Positions 8,901 through 16,453 of a DNA stretch of 32,683 nt are shown here, piece by piece. The position numbers and the translations under genes are program-made. Below the pieces are notes generated by a model. It searched no databases. It was not told the origin of the DNA and was given only the letters and a program-made list of their open reading frames with translations. Each line of letters starts with the position of its first letter. Position 1 is the stretch's first letter. Source of the stretch: JBBDQZ01 sp040905705 (lineage in GTDB: Bacteria > Bacteroidota > Rhodothermia > Balneolales > Natronogracilivirgulaceae); contig JBBDQZ010000042.1 of the NCBI GenBank assembly GCA_040905705.1, forward strand, positions 1-32,683. Direction: 5' to 3'.

Positions 8901-10248
8901 CATCGACGATATCTTTTCCATAAACCGGAGCCCGATTTCGATCATTGAAGATAACACCATGATACGATATACCGCCGAGCCGAATCAAACCGGAATCGTT
9001 ACTTTCGATTATACGATTGTAAATGAAAGTGGATTAGTCTCCCAACCAGCTACCGTTTCGGTGTTTATATGGGAAGGACTGATTCCTTTACGTCCCCAAA
9101 TTCCGGATGATGTGTTCACTCATATCAACAATGCTCGAATGAATGATTGGCACGACCTTGTTATAAGCGGTTTTGATATGCATGAATTAGAAAAAGCCAT
9201 CTTCCTGGATCGGCATGGAATACCGTTTGAGCTCGAATCATTCGGCGAACAGGGTGTCCAGACAGAGTCGCTCAACCGGAATGGCATAGTCATCGGCCAA
9301 AGCCGGAATAGTGACGGTATCTTGACTCCCTTCCGCTGGTCACGTGAAGGAAGAATGGAACCCTTACCAGAACCGGAAATAGTTACCGATATTGATGAAC
9401 CGATACTGGAAGATGCTGTTCAAGTCTCCGAATCTTTTGAAAGAATGACCGAGGTAACTTCCGCTGCCGAGGCCATGATTCCGGCTTCGCCTGTTGACAA
9501 CCACTCGTTAATCGAAGTTGACCCGGTACCGCGCCTTGCCAAGGAACTGGCCGGAACCGTTGGAGTGATGGAAGGGCGAGCCCTCGACATTAATGATCAG
9601 GGAATTATTACAGGATCATATGGGCCCTTTGCCACGGTTTGGTTAGAAAACAATGCTTTCAATCTTTCCGAAAAAATCGATGGATACGGACTTGCCTCAG
9701 CCGTTAATAATCAGGATATGATCGCCGGCAGCCGGATTGATATGAAAACCGGTGAAATGACCGGATTTCTGTGGTATAATGAAAGCAGCGATTTTAATGA
9801 ATGGGAAAATATCGAAGATACCCTGATTAACCTGGGTTCACTTGGAGGTTCTGTGACTTATGTATCGGCACTCAATGAAGCCGGGCAAATAGTCGGCTAT
9901 TCCGAGGTTCTTCCGGAGAATGACCATGATTATGGAGGGATCGCACCCTATTTATGGACTCCCGAAGAGGGGATATTCTCTCTGGGAACCCTTGGAGGAG
10001 ATAACGGTCTTGCCCTGGACATAAATGACAATCAACAGGTTGTGGGTACTTCTCTTGATCAAAACGGGAATTCTGCCGGATTTCTCTGGATGGATGGCAA
10101 GATGTATGACGTCAATGATTTTGTACAGGACGACACCTTCAAAATCGTTGTGGCCTTTGACATCAATAATCGTGGTGTGATGAGCGTCATCGGCTATGAT
10201 GCGGATGGGCAAACGGAAGTTCGGATACTGAAACCCGATATGAATTAG
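5947..10248 (+). CDS. Secreted subtilisin-like serine protease (S8) with N-terminal sorting-type domain and C-terminal HAF repeats
   Basis: A 1433-aa exported mosaic. Residues 1-27 are a signal peptide ending near TQA-QS. A short carboxypeptidase-regulatory-like segment follows (about 30-75). Residues 95-171 start with NYPNPF and read like a type IX secretion 'type A' sorting/FlgD-like Ig domain. After a second regulatory-like region, residues about 370-450 resemble a fervidolysin-type prodomain. The subtilase domain has likely catalytic D505 (IADAFG), H535 (NHGYHVTG), oxyanion N657 (SAGN) and S762 (GTSMATP), so the triad is intact although the Asp and His motifs are non-canonical. Two dockerin-like calcium loops begin at 839 and 871. 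A cadherin-like domain holds IPVLVNDYNP. From about 1075 to the end there are HAF repeats (LGSLGG, LGTLGG, ALDIND). The protein probably acts outside the cell or on its surface. Confidence 0.88.
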   Translation: MYKRNLLQTATFIATFIIIWSSLTQAQSPETLEVLVSDHQTEKPLTSAGVGLYHDGQLVDSAVTDDRGYANLSLRTTHIAHDPANTPSSFEISANYPNPFVDETQIDVTIPDEQTVTAEVYNIIGQRVMSQDLTFSPGYYQLNLSLSHLSTGIYLVRLRGKEQHTVTITKAGERSMFQSTGGMMRVSGGGTKPVQLEEDIEGAPADQLPSNNQEFNTDWNLSGDEVYEIRVSKQGYAEETTSWKQSEQSPLEISLLRTIQVSLQTVNTEKEGVTAELKVTGGGVSESVITPAELTLPWGHYKATGHSESLYFDESFQIENDTAIVLEPVGSLDGIALDGDPKLPVHEATTNLHIPVPYNDEEVSTDPDMREEGRVLRTELEVTFSEEATVKQVNEFLQQYEAGIVSMLEGLSLAVIRFPDPGDVDQLNELISKIESDDIVLYTLKSAIVEDPIFITQEEEPRKIPGHLSSFLRIDHHLAIRGHGAWNARRYLLEEGDHPWLVIADAFGNGAPSEDTRFMLDLEDDDFETDDASNHGYHVTGIISGSYDSKPLLLSGTDDVTGIFPDVLRARIVDLRSDEANTWPRRMNQIITRIKDILDDEPDARIIVNTSLNSRSYDDQNYPSVSWIQRVRGGFWQMAYPGRGLESRFVHFTSAGNAVYSTGVTIPVEYQWEAKDNSMFAYAALGTSVMTVFPSISVEVPKLTNTFVVENRVNTTHDSTNDQRPLPGCANDGSVMKGNLSGIGTNVWSHTANWPTSSTGTSMATPQAAGVAAWVWSLNPDLTVHQVKDLIQRTAEKRITRSLAPSDEDCHDIYPQPVIDVYAAVLKAGGEDVRRSILDVNETGQFDENDLQTFLDEFEDQNGTLDYSRYDLNANGQTGGEDRDRFDLTMNGHYGQASIEAKEFQLTYNETSLRDIDILCYYAFSDLYEGDTEVRDEILDLPCGFDLLRRSPIAFDDYAMVVQGSSVNIPVLVNDYNPNSRENIFIDDIFSINRSPISIIEDNTMIRYTAEPNQTGIVTFDYTIVNESGLVSQPATVSVFIWEGLIPLRPQIPDDVFTHINNARMNDWHDLVISGFDMHELEKAIFLDRHGIPFELESFGEQGVQTESLNRNGIVIGQSRNSDGILTPFRWSREGRMEPLPEPEIVTDIDEPILEDAVQVSESFERMTEVTSAAEAMIPASPVDNHSLIEVDPVPRLAKELAGTVGVMEGRALDINDQGIITGSYGPFATVWLENNAFNLSEKIDGYGLASAVNNQDMIAGSRIDMKTGEMTGFLWYNESSDFNEWENIEDTLINLGSLGGSVTYVSALNEAGQIVGYSEVLPENDHDYGGIAPYLWTPEEGIFSLGTLGGDNGLALDINDNQQVVGTSLDQNGNSAGFLWMDGKMYDVNDFVQDDTFKIVVAFDINNRGVMSVIGYDADGQTEVRILKPDMN

Positions 10249-10285
10249 GATTGAATTGAACCAAGAACCTTCAACAGGAAATCAT

Positions 10286-10639
10286 TCAAACCGACATCAC
10301 CACCACAGCGGCAATGGCCGTGCCCACGATGGCGCTCCCATAACAGAAGACCAGAATGTATTGTTCCAGGTGCTTGAGCTGCAACCCGTCGTAGAGCGTG
10401 TACCGGAAACGATGCGCCCAGTGGAACAAAGACAGGGAAATCAGCGCAAATAAATAGATGCGGGACAGCGGGTGGCCGGCCAGCGCCAGCATACTATCAT
10501 AATCCGGGCTGCCAACCCATCCAAGTGGAATAGCAATGCCTGTCAGTATAACATGGATGGGAATCAGAAAGGCCGAAAGGGTGCCGCCCGCCCCGAAGAG
10601 GGTCCACCAGAAAGGATCGTTATTTTTTTGTCGAGCCAT
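10286..10639 (-). CDS. frdD: Fumarate reductase membrane anchor subunit D
   Basis: A 117-aa membrane protein with three predicted helices, matching FrdD in length and pattern. The N-terminus reads DPFWWTLFGAGG, closely like the PVFWGLFGAGG of E. coli FrdD, and HWAHRFRYTLYDGLQL corresponds to the region after helix 2. With FrdC it forms the haem-free quinone-reactive anchor of the complex in the cytoplasmic membrane. It is the last gene of the operon, 45 bp after frdC, and converges with the protease gene across a 37-bp gap. Confidence 0.9.
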   Translation of the reverse strand: MARQKNNDPFWWTLFGAGGTLSAFLIPIHVILTGIAIPLGWVGSPDYDSMLALAGHPLSRIYLFALISLSLFHWAHRFRYTLYDGLQLKHLEQYILVFCYGSAIVGTAIAAVVVMSV

Positions 10640-10684
10640 TTTTCAGAAAATATTTCAATTTTCCTGTTACAAAGATTGCATCCG

Positions 10685-11125
10685 TCAGGCAGTCAGCACA
10701 AACCATACTACAGCCAGTGAGAGCGCTACCCACATCACAAAATTGACGGCAATGATCAGGGAACCGGGCAAGCGCCTGCCCCCGATGCGAACCACCATGG
10801 CCGTCGGTGCCAGCCGAAACCAGGTGATACTGTGAAAGACAACAAACACCAGGATCACCGCATGAAAGCCCATTGAAAAGGGCGTAGCAAACCAGGCCAT
10901 CATCGACTCCCATGCTTCGGGCCCGCGTCGCAGTGCATTCAACTGGAGGATCAGCAGGATCGCGTAAGCCGCCACAAACAGGCTGGTTAATTCACGGATA
11001 ATAAACAGCACATAGGGTTTTTGTTTAACCCACCAGAAAATGGACATCCGGGGTGTATACATCCGGGGCCGGAATCGGTTATACCGGATGTGTTCGCCGA
11101 CAGCAAAGTCGCGGGAATCACTCAT
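10685..11125 (-). CDS. frdC: Fumarate reductase membrane anchor subunit C
   Basis: A 146-aa three-helix anchor of the FrdC family. The segment IIRELT keeps the Arg-Glu pair found at E. coli FrdC 28-29, where the Glu is involved in menaquinol oxidation, and FHSITWFRLAP matches LHTKTWFELAP. The start is set at the ATG at 11125 (MSDSRDF), because a strong GGAGGAG lies 6 nt upstream. An in-frame ATG at 11140 overlaps that SD sequence and is unlikely to be used. The start lies one base beyond the frdB stop (11127-11129), so frdB and frdC are almost certainly translationally linked. Confidence 0.9.
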   Translation of the reverse strand: MSDSRDFAVGEHIRYNRFRPRMYTPRMSIFWWVKQKPYVLFIIRELTSLFVAAYAILLILQLNALRRGPEAWESMMAWFATPFSMGFHAVILVFVVFHSITWFRLAPTAMVVRIGGRRLPGSLIIAVNFVMWVALSLAVVWFVLTA

Positions 11126-11126
11126 A

Positions 11127-11873
11127 TCAGTCTCCTCCAAACGGCATGATCACTGACTTCCACCATTCGACCGCACCTTCAGCCTTGTAACGCTGAATCG
11201 ATCCGGCCGGATCCACTCCTTTAGGGCAAACTACCGAACATTCGCCGACCAGCGTGCAACTGTAAATGCCCCCTTCTCCCATCAGCTCTTCATTTCGTAA
11301 CTTCCGCCCTGCGTCACGGTTGTCGTAATTGTAGCGCTGAGCTAACGCAATAGCTGCAGGCCCGACAAATTCCGGCTCCAGGCCCACTACCGGACATGCG
11401 GAATAGCACAGCATACAGTTAATGCACATACTGTATTGTTCATACCCGGCCCGCTCTTCCGGGGTCTGTTTGTATTCCCCTTCCCCGGGTGGTTTTACCT
11501 GATCGGTTATCAGCCATGGTTTGACACTTTTCAGTTTGTCCATGAACCCGTCCGTATTAACAATCAGATCGCGAATAATACCGAAATATGACAAGGGTTC
11601 CACACGAACCGGGTCGTCACCGGCGTACTCTTCCAGAAAGGTTGCACAGGTGAGGGCAGGACGGCCGTTAATCACCATCCCGCAGCTTCCGCATACGCCC
11701 ATCCGACATGACCAGCGATACGACAATGTACCGTCAATGTGATCTTTGATATAATTTAGTGCATCTAAAATCACCCACTTTTTTCGTAATGGAACCTCGA
11801 ATTCCTGAAAAAACGGTTCCGGATGTTTTTCCGGCAGATACCTTTGAACCTGAAGTTTGATGGTTTGTTCCAT
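11127..11873 (-). CDS. frdB: Fumarate reductase/succinate dehydrogenase iron-sulfur subunit
   Basis: This 248-aa subunit carries electrons between the flavin and the membrane quinone site. The [2Fe-2S] domain has C56, C61, C64 and C76 (CRMGVCGSCG then C12 residues on). The C-terminal ferredoxin domain shows CINCMLCYSACPV for [4Fe-4S] and CTLVGECSVVCPKGVDP for the [3Fe-4S]/[4Fe-4S] ligands. The length matches FrdB (about 244). It lies 55 bp after frdA and abuts frdC. Confidence 0.95.
   Translation of the reverse strand: MEQTIKLQVQRYLPEKHPEPFFQEFEVPLRKKWVILDALNYIKDHIDGTLSYRWSCRMGVCGSCGMVINGRPALTCATFLEEYAGDDPVRVEPLSYFGIIRDLIVNTDGFMDKLKSVKPWLITDQVKPPGEGEYKQTPEERAGYEQYSMCINCMLCYSACPVVGLEPEFVGPAAIALAQRYNYDNRDAGRKLRNEELMGEGGIYSCTLVGECSVVCPKGVDPAGSIQRYKAEGAVEWWKSVIMPFGGD
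11132..11138 (-). promoter_or_regulatory. Strong Shine-Dalgarno sequence for frdC
   Basis: GGAGGAG on the minus strand sits 6 nt before the ATG at 11125 and inside the end of frdB. It decides the frdC start and shows that this organism does use SD pairing at some genes, although most starts in the window lack one. Confidence 0.7.
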
Positions 11874-11928
11874 GAAAATTTTCCGATTGCAAGTTTCCGG
11901 TTACAGATTTCCATTTACAGGGTGTGCA

Positions 11929-13683
11929 TCATTGCCCGTATTTTCGTTCGCCCGGAGGCCAGCGGGTAATCGTGACCGGTTGATACTCCATGTTCGGGGT
12001 ACCGTCACCGGTCCGGTAGGCAAGACTGTGTGCAAGAAAATGTTCATCGTCCCGGTTCGGATAATCCTTCCGCTGATGTGACCCCCGTGATTCGGTCCTT
12101 TTCAGAGCCGATTGGATAATCGCCTCCGCCACATCCAGCATATACGACAGCTCAATGGCTGAAACCAGTTCCGTATTGAACGTATAACTGTGATCCTGTA
12201 TCGATATTTTCAGCAATCGCTGCTGTAAATCTTTAATTATTTCCTCCGACTTTTTCAGGGAGGTTTCCGTACGATAGATTCCGGCACCGTCTTCCATCGC
12301 CTGATGCATCTCCATTCGGATATCCGCAATGCTTTCGCTACGGTTTCCCTTGCCGGAAAAGAAGGCTTTCTCTATCCGCCGGCCTTCGTCGCCTGAAAGT
12401 GCTTCCATTCCGGAACGGAAAGACGGCTTCCTTGAAGCATATTCAGCCGCTGCCCGTCCGGCGCGGGCCCCGAAAACCAGGCATTCGGTCAATGAATTGG
12501 ATCCGAGGCGATTGGCTCCGTTAATGCTGACACAAGCGGCTTCACCGGCCGCATAAAGTCCTTCGAGGGGAGTAGCCCCGTTGATATCCGTATGAACACC
12601 CCCCATCATGTAATGCACAACCGGCCGCACCGGTATCATTTCTGTTACGGGATCGATGTTCTCATACTTGCGGCACAGTTCCCGGACAAAAGGGATTTTT
12701 TTATCTATCACCTCTTCCCCCAGGTGTTTGAGGTCCAGATGGACATAATCTCCGTATGGCCCCTCAATCGTCCGGCCTTTTTCGCGTTCCTGTTCAAAAG
12801 CTTGTGAGAGCCGGTCCCGTGGGCCCAGTTCCATGGAGCGAAGTACCGGATACGGTTTCGGTTCCCCGAGATCGTAGTCCTGCAAAAAGCGGTACCCGTC
12901 TTTGTTCAGCAGAAAGCCTCCTTCCGCACGTGCCGCTTCGGTGATCAATATTCCTGAAAAAGGCAGGCCGGTGGGATGGTACTGGACAAACTCCATGTCT
13001 TTTAAAGGAACACCGGCCCGGTAGGCCAGAGCCATGCCGTCCCCGGATTTGATATTAGCATTGGTGGTAAAAGGAAAGATCCGGCCACCCCCTCCGGTAC
13101 ACAAAATAACACTTCTTGCCGCAATGATTTCTATTTTCCCGGTGGCCAGTTCGATAGCCGCCACCCCCTGGCAGCGGCCATCCTCCACCACAAGGCGCGT
13201 AACGAAATACTCATCATAACGATGAATGGGATCAAATTGCATCGTCGTCTGGAACAAAGTATGCAACAAATGAAAACCGGTCTTGTCAGCGGCATACCAG
13301 GTACGCTTGATTTTCATCCCCCCAAACGAACGGACAGCCACACTGCCGTCCTCTTCCCGGCTCCACGGACATCCCCAGTGTTCCAGCTGGAGCAATTCAT
13401 TTGGAGCTTCCCTTACAAAAAGCTCAACCGCATCCTGGTCACAAAGCCAGTCACTTCCCGAAACCGTATCATAAGCATGATCATTGAGGGAGTCTCCCTT
13501 TTTAATCACGCCGGCAGCACCCCCCTCGGCAGAGACCGTGTGGCTTCGCATCGGATACACTTTTGAAATAACGGCAATACTCAGTTCCGGATTGGTCTCC
13601 GCAACCGCTATAGATGCGCGAAGCCCCGCTGCTCCACCACCGACAATCAACACATCATGTTCATTCGGTCCGTAACGGGCCAT
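11929..13683 (-). CDS. frdA: Fumarate reductase/succinate dehydrogenase flavoprotein subunit
   Basis: The 584-aa catalytic subunit interconverts fumarate and succinate. It opens with a dinucleotide-binding GGGAAGLRAS. RSHTVSAEGG contains H48, the position of the covalent FAD histidine in the family. HPTGLPFSGILITEAARAEGG supplies the substrate-binding and catalytic region, and HYMMGGVHTD plus GANRLGSNSLTECLVFG are the conserved C-terminal flavin contacts. It is the first gene of frdABCD. No SD is visible before the ATG at 13683. The direction of catalysis in vivo (succinate oxidation or fumarate reduction) cannot be read from the sequence. Confidence 0.96.
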   Translation of the reverse strand: MARYGPNEHDVLIVGGGAAGLRASIAVAETNPELSIAVISKVYPMRSHTVSAEGGAAGVIKKGDSLNDHAYDTVSGSDWLCDQDAVELFVREAPNELLQLEHWGCPWSREEDGSVAVRSFGGMKIKRTWYAADKTGFHLLHTLFQTTMQFDPIHRYDEYFVTRLVVEDGRCQGVAAIELATGKIEIIAARSVILCTGGGGRIFPFTTNANIKSGDGMALAYRAGVPLKDMEFVQYHPTGLPFSGILITEAARAEGGFLLNKDGYRFLQDYDLGEPKPYPVLRSMELGPRDRLSQAFEQEREKGRTIEGPYGDYVHLDLKHLGEEVIDKKIPFVRELCRKYENIDPVTEMIPVRPVVHYMMGGVHTDINGATPLEGLYAAGEAACVSINGANRLGSNSLTECLVFGARAGRAAAEYASRKPSFRSGMEALSGDEGRRIEKAFFSGKGNRSESIADIRMEMHQAMEDGAGIYRTETSLKKSEEIIKDLQQRLLKISIQDHSYTFNTELVSAIELSYMLDVAEAIIQSALKRTESRGSHQRKDYPNRDDEHFLAHSLAYRTGDGTPNMEYQPVTITRWPPGERKYGQ

Positions 13684-13716
13684 AGCGTAGCGTTATTGGA
13701 ATTGTTTGATCGTACG

Positions 13717-13764
13717 TCAAAACATACATGGTTCTCAAAACATAAAAACATCACCATACGTATG
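13717..13764 (-). promoter_or_regulatory. Candidate frdA promoter/operator with direct repeats and a palindrome
   Basis: Two copies of TATGTTTTGA on the minus strand (13744-13735 and 13726-13717) are repeated with an 18-bp period upstream of frdA. A perfect 10-bp palindrome, CATACGTATG, lies at 13755-13764. The repeats resemble the Bacteroidota -7 box TAnnTTTG with one extra T. They could be tandem promoter elements or a regulator site. The assignment is tentative. Confidence 0.3.
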
Positions 13765-13771
13765 AGCTGCA

Positions 13772-14290
13772 CTAATCGTCGAGAAGCGGTTCCCCTCCAA
13801 TCTCCTCAGGCTGTGATTCGAGTTTGTGCTGCTGAATAAAGCGCACACAGGCATTCCACCTCAGGATAGATTCCCTGTTGGTTCCGGATTGAAACTGTTC
13901 GGCCTTTTGATAATGACCCATGGCCCGCTGGAAATGCGAATAGGCATGATAGCCACAGCCCGGAGTCTGGCGCCTGTATGTAGCTATTGCCAACCGTTCA
14001 AATATCAATCCGCGACAATACTCGGCCTCGTAGGGATCGTTTAATTTGGAGGTCAATTCTTCGGCAAATGCAGGGGATGTCCTTCCATAACTTTCAAACT
14101 GATCGGTAATCGCAAGAATGAGTGTGTAAATGACCGCCTGGTTGTCAGGGTCAGCATTCAGTATATCCCTGCATATACTCTCTGCCTGCCAGGGTGCATT
14201 GAGAAGCCGGTAGTGTTTGGCTTTTTCATGCGCTTCCGGAATGGCATCATTGGATAAAGGCTTTAATTCAGGCATTTTGATGTCAGACAT
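13772..14290 (-). CDS. Hypothetical helical-repeat (TPR-like) protein
   Basis: I do not recognise a named family. The 172-aa product is helical, soluble and acidic, and segments such as KHYRLLNAPWQAESICRDIL and ending FQRAMGHYQKAEQF have tetratricopeptide-like spacing. There is no signal peptide. I chose the ATG at 14290. The longest open frame starts with TTG inside the terminator of the upstream gene, and an ATG at 14329 would be close to leaderless relative to the likely promoter. It is 88 bp upstream of frdA on the same strand and might be transcribed into the frd operon, but a functional link is only a guess. Confidence 0.6.
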   Translation of the reverse strand: MSDIKMPELKPLSNDAIPEAHEKAKHYRLLNAPWQAESICRDILNADPDNQAVIYTLILAITDQFESYGRTSPAFAEELTSKLNDPYEAEYCRGLIFERLAIATYRRQTPGCGYHAYSHFQRAMGHYQKAEQFQSGTNRESILRWNACVRFIQQHKLESQPEEIGGEPLLDD

Positions 14291-14335
14291 GGCAGCCGAT
14301 AAAGTATTAATTAAGAACCCTTTACGCATTATAAT

Positions 14336-14343
14336 CAAATTTA
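14336..14343 (-). promoter_or_regulatory. Possible Bacteroidota-type -7 box
   Basis: TAAATTTG on the minus strand matches the TAnnTTTG consensus exactly and lies about 45 bp before the ATG at 14290. No convincing -33 TTG is correctly spaced. Confidence 0.3.
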
Positions 14344-14372
14344 TTTTTGTTTGCGAATTTTTATGGGTGGAC

Positions 14373-14407
14373 AAAAAAAGACCAGAGTGAAATTCACCCT
14401 GGTCTTT
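14373..14407 (-). terminator. Rho-independent terminator of the gamma-glutamyltranspeptidase gene
   Basis: On the minus strand a near-perfect inverted repeat (arms 14407-14393 and 14391-14377, one G-U pair) starts AAAGACCAGGG and is followed directly by a run of seven T at 14379-14373. It lies 49 bp after the stop of the gene ending at 14456. This is the clearest terminator in the window. Confidence 0.85.
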
Positions 14408-14455
14408 AATGAGCCGGTTTTAATCAGCTGTATTCAGCTGTTAAAAATCTGATAA

Positions 14456-16279
14456 TTATTCGATACTCCCGACGGCACTGCCGGATCCAAACATCCTTTT
14501 CGTTTCTGGATCAACAAATATTAAGGCAACACCCCCGACACCGCCTCTTCTGACCTGTATTTCGTGGCCCCGGTTCTCTAAATCAGAGACAACCTCATCA
14601 GGAACCGGGCTTTGCAGTCGAAGACTGGCTATATTCGGTGAACTGTAACCAAACGATCCCGTATGATGACGGGTAGCAAAACGCGGAGCATCATTTACCT
14701 CCTCATCCTGCATCCCGAAATCAATATGATTCAGCAGGAGTTGCAGCGCTGCCTGGTCCTGTAAATCTCCGCCCGCAACACTAATCGCAATGACCGGTTT
14801 ACCGTCTTTTAACACCAAAGTAGGCGTTAGTGTGGTTCGAGGCCTTTTCCCGGGTTCAATCATATTGGGATGCCCTTTCACTGTATTCAGTGTCGTCAAT
14901 CGTGCTCCGTGAATAACACCCGTTTCGCCACCTGACCCCGCTTCACTGCTCAGCCCACTCGGTGTGAGAACGACGAGGTTCCCCTGGCTGTCTGATACAA
15001 CAAGCGTGGTTGTCCCCCCATCCTCCGTATACGGTGTTGATGCGGAACTCAATGCTTTCATCTCTTCGGGGTCTCCGGGCAAGATTTCGCGTGAAGCTTC
15101 TTCCATATTGATTATCGGACGGCGAATATTGCTATAGTCATCCGAAAGCAATGCTTCCATGGGAATACTGGAAAAGCGCGGATCACCGTAGTGGGCATCG
15201 CGATCGGCAAAAGCCAATTTCATAGCCTCCGTTACCACATGGATATAATCTGCCGAATAGTGCCCCATTTCCCTTAAATCAAAACCTTTAAGCAGATTCA
15301 ATGCCTGCAACAGAAAAGGCCCCTGAGACCAGGGCCCGACTTTATACACCGTATATCCGCGATACTCCAGCTTCACCGGATCTTCAATACGCGTGACATG
15401 AGCAATTAAATCCTGCTTTCTGAGAAAGCCATCCTCTTCCCGGTACCACGCATCCAGCGCATCGGCGATATCGCCCCGATAAAACCGGTTGGAAGCTGCC
15501 TGAAGTTTATCCACACGATCCCCGACAGCCATTTGTTCGGCTTCCACCAGTTTACGAAGGGTCACGGCCAAGTCCGTATACCAGTCACGACCGGTTTCAA
15601 TAGTATCGCCTAAACCGGTATCGTAATACCAGCTTGGACCTCCTTCATCCAGAATATCCAGTGTTGCTGAAACGGCCTCCTCAAATGAGATCGTACCATA
15701 ATTTTGCAGTGCAGTGACAGCCAAATCGATCACAGAAGGAACGGCCGCCGCCTTAATGCTGCGCCCGGGTATTCCATTGGATAAATACCATTCGTTCGCT
15801 TCCGGATCCAACGGAGCAGCGCCCTGTCCGGACAAAGCTTTCACTTCATCTTTCGCTGCATTATAAATCAGCATCGGTGATTCCCCGCCGATACAGAAAG
15901 CACCGACATGTTTAACACTTAATACCAGCAACGCCGATACAGCCGCATCCGTAGCATTGCCCCCGGCCTCAAGTATTTCCGTTCCCGCCGCTACCGCCTC
16001 GGGTTTTCCGGCTACCACCATTCCTTTTCCATCACTGACACCATCTCGTGGGAATTGGACTTGATTCGACATTTCGCCTGTTTCAAATCCCCCTGCTGCA
16101 ACTCTGTTATCATCAGGCTCCGGATTTACATGCGTATTTCGTGCATCACTAAATGTCATTTGCGAGTGGTCGCTTTCGATATTCAATTCTGAATATCTCA
16201 AATCTCCACACGACAGTAATACCAAAAGAGGCAAAGAAAACAAAAATAACTCATTCAAAAATGTTCGTATAATTTTCAT
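14456..16279 (-). CDS. ggt: Gamma-glutamyltranspeptidase, lipoprotein form
   Basis: GGT family enzymes cleave or transfer the gamma-glutamyl group of glutathione and related peptides after self-cleavage into two subunits. The first 24 residues form a lipoprotein signal with lipobox LLSC (C24), so the mature enzyme is likely anchored to a membrane facing the periplasm or outside. A conserved large-subunit region reads GGNATDAAVSALLVLSV. The nucleophile appears as the first Thr of GGTTTLVVSD (T423), and cleavage there would give a small subunit of 185 residues, as usual. SGLSSEAGSGGETGV and PRTTLTPTLVL are substrate-loop and core motifs of the small subunit. It may equally be a GGT-like hydrolase with another substrate. 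A strong terminator follows. Confidence 0.87.
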   Translation of the reverse strand: MKIIRTFLNELFLFSLPLLVLLSCGDLRYSELNIESDHSQMTFSDARNTHVNPEPDDNRVAAGGFETGEMSNQVQFPRDGVSDGKGMVVAGKPEAVAAGTEILEAGGNATDAAVSALLVLSVKHVGAFCIGGESPMLIYNAAKDEVKALSGQGAAPLDPEANEWYLSNGIPGRSIKAAAVPSVIDLAVTALQNYGTISFEEAVSATLDILDEGGPSWYYDTGLGDTIETGRDWYTDLAVTLRKLVEAEQMAVGDRVDKLQAASNRFYRGDIADALDAWYREEDGFLRKQDLIAHVTRIEDPVKLEYRGYTVYKVGPWSQGPFLLQALNLLKGFDLREMGHYSADYIHVVTEAMKLAFADRDAHYGDPRFSSIPMEALLSDDYSNIRRPIINMEEASREILPGDPEEMKALSSASTPYTEDGGTTTLVVSDSQGNLVVLTPSGLSSEAGSGGETGVIHGARLTTLNTVKGHPNMIEPGKRPRTTLTPTLVLKDGKPVIAISVAGGDLQDQAALQLLLNHIDFGMQDEEVNDAPRFATRHHTGSFGYSSPNIASLRLQSPVPDEVVSDLENRGHEIQVRRGGVGGVALIFVDPETKRMFGSGSAVGSIE

Positions 16280-16453
16280 GGCTTTCGGGATTTATTCATA
16301 ACTGGATTTAATCATAATAAATTGAAAAACTTTCTGTTAAAGAAGATTTTTATTGAAATACTATTATTTGTTTCAATTTCTTCAAAATAAAGACCGTTGA
16401 TGCAATGTAGTCAGATGTTGGTAGTTCTGCAAGCATCACCGTTTTGTGCTGGA

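Noticed and set aside
14291..14374. TTG start at 14374 for the helical-repeat protein
   Set aside because: It lies inside the terminator of the upstream gene, so a transcript starting after that terminator could not include it in a normal way.
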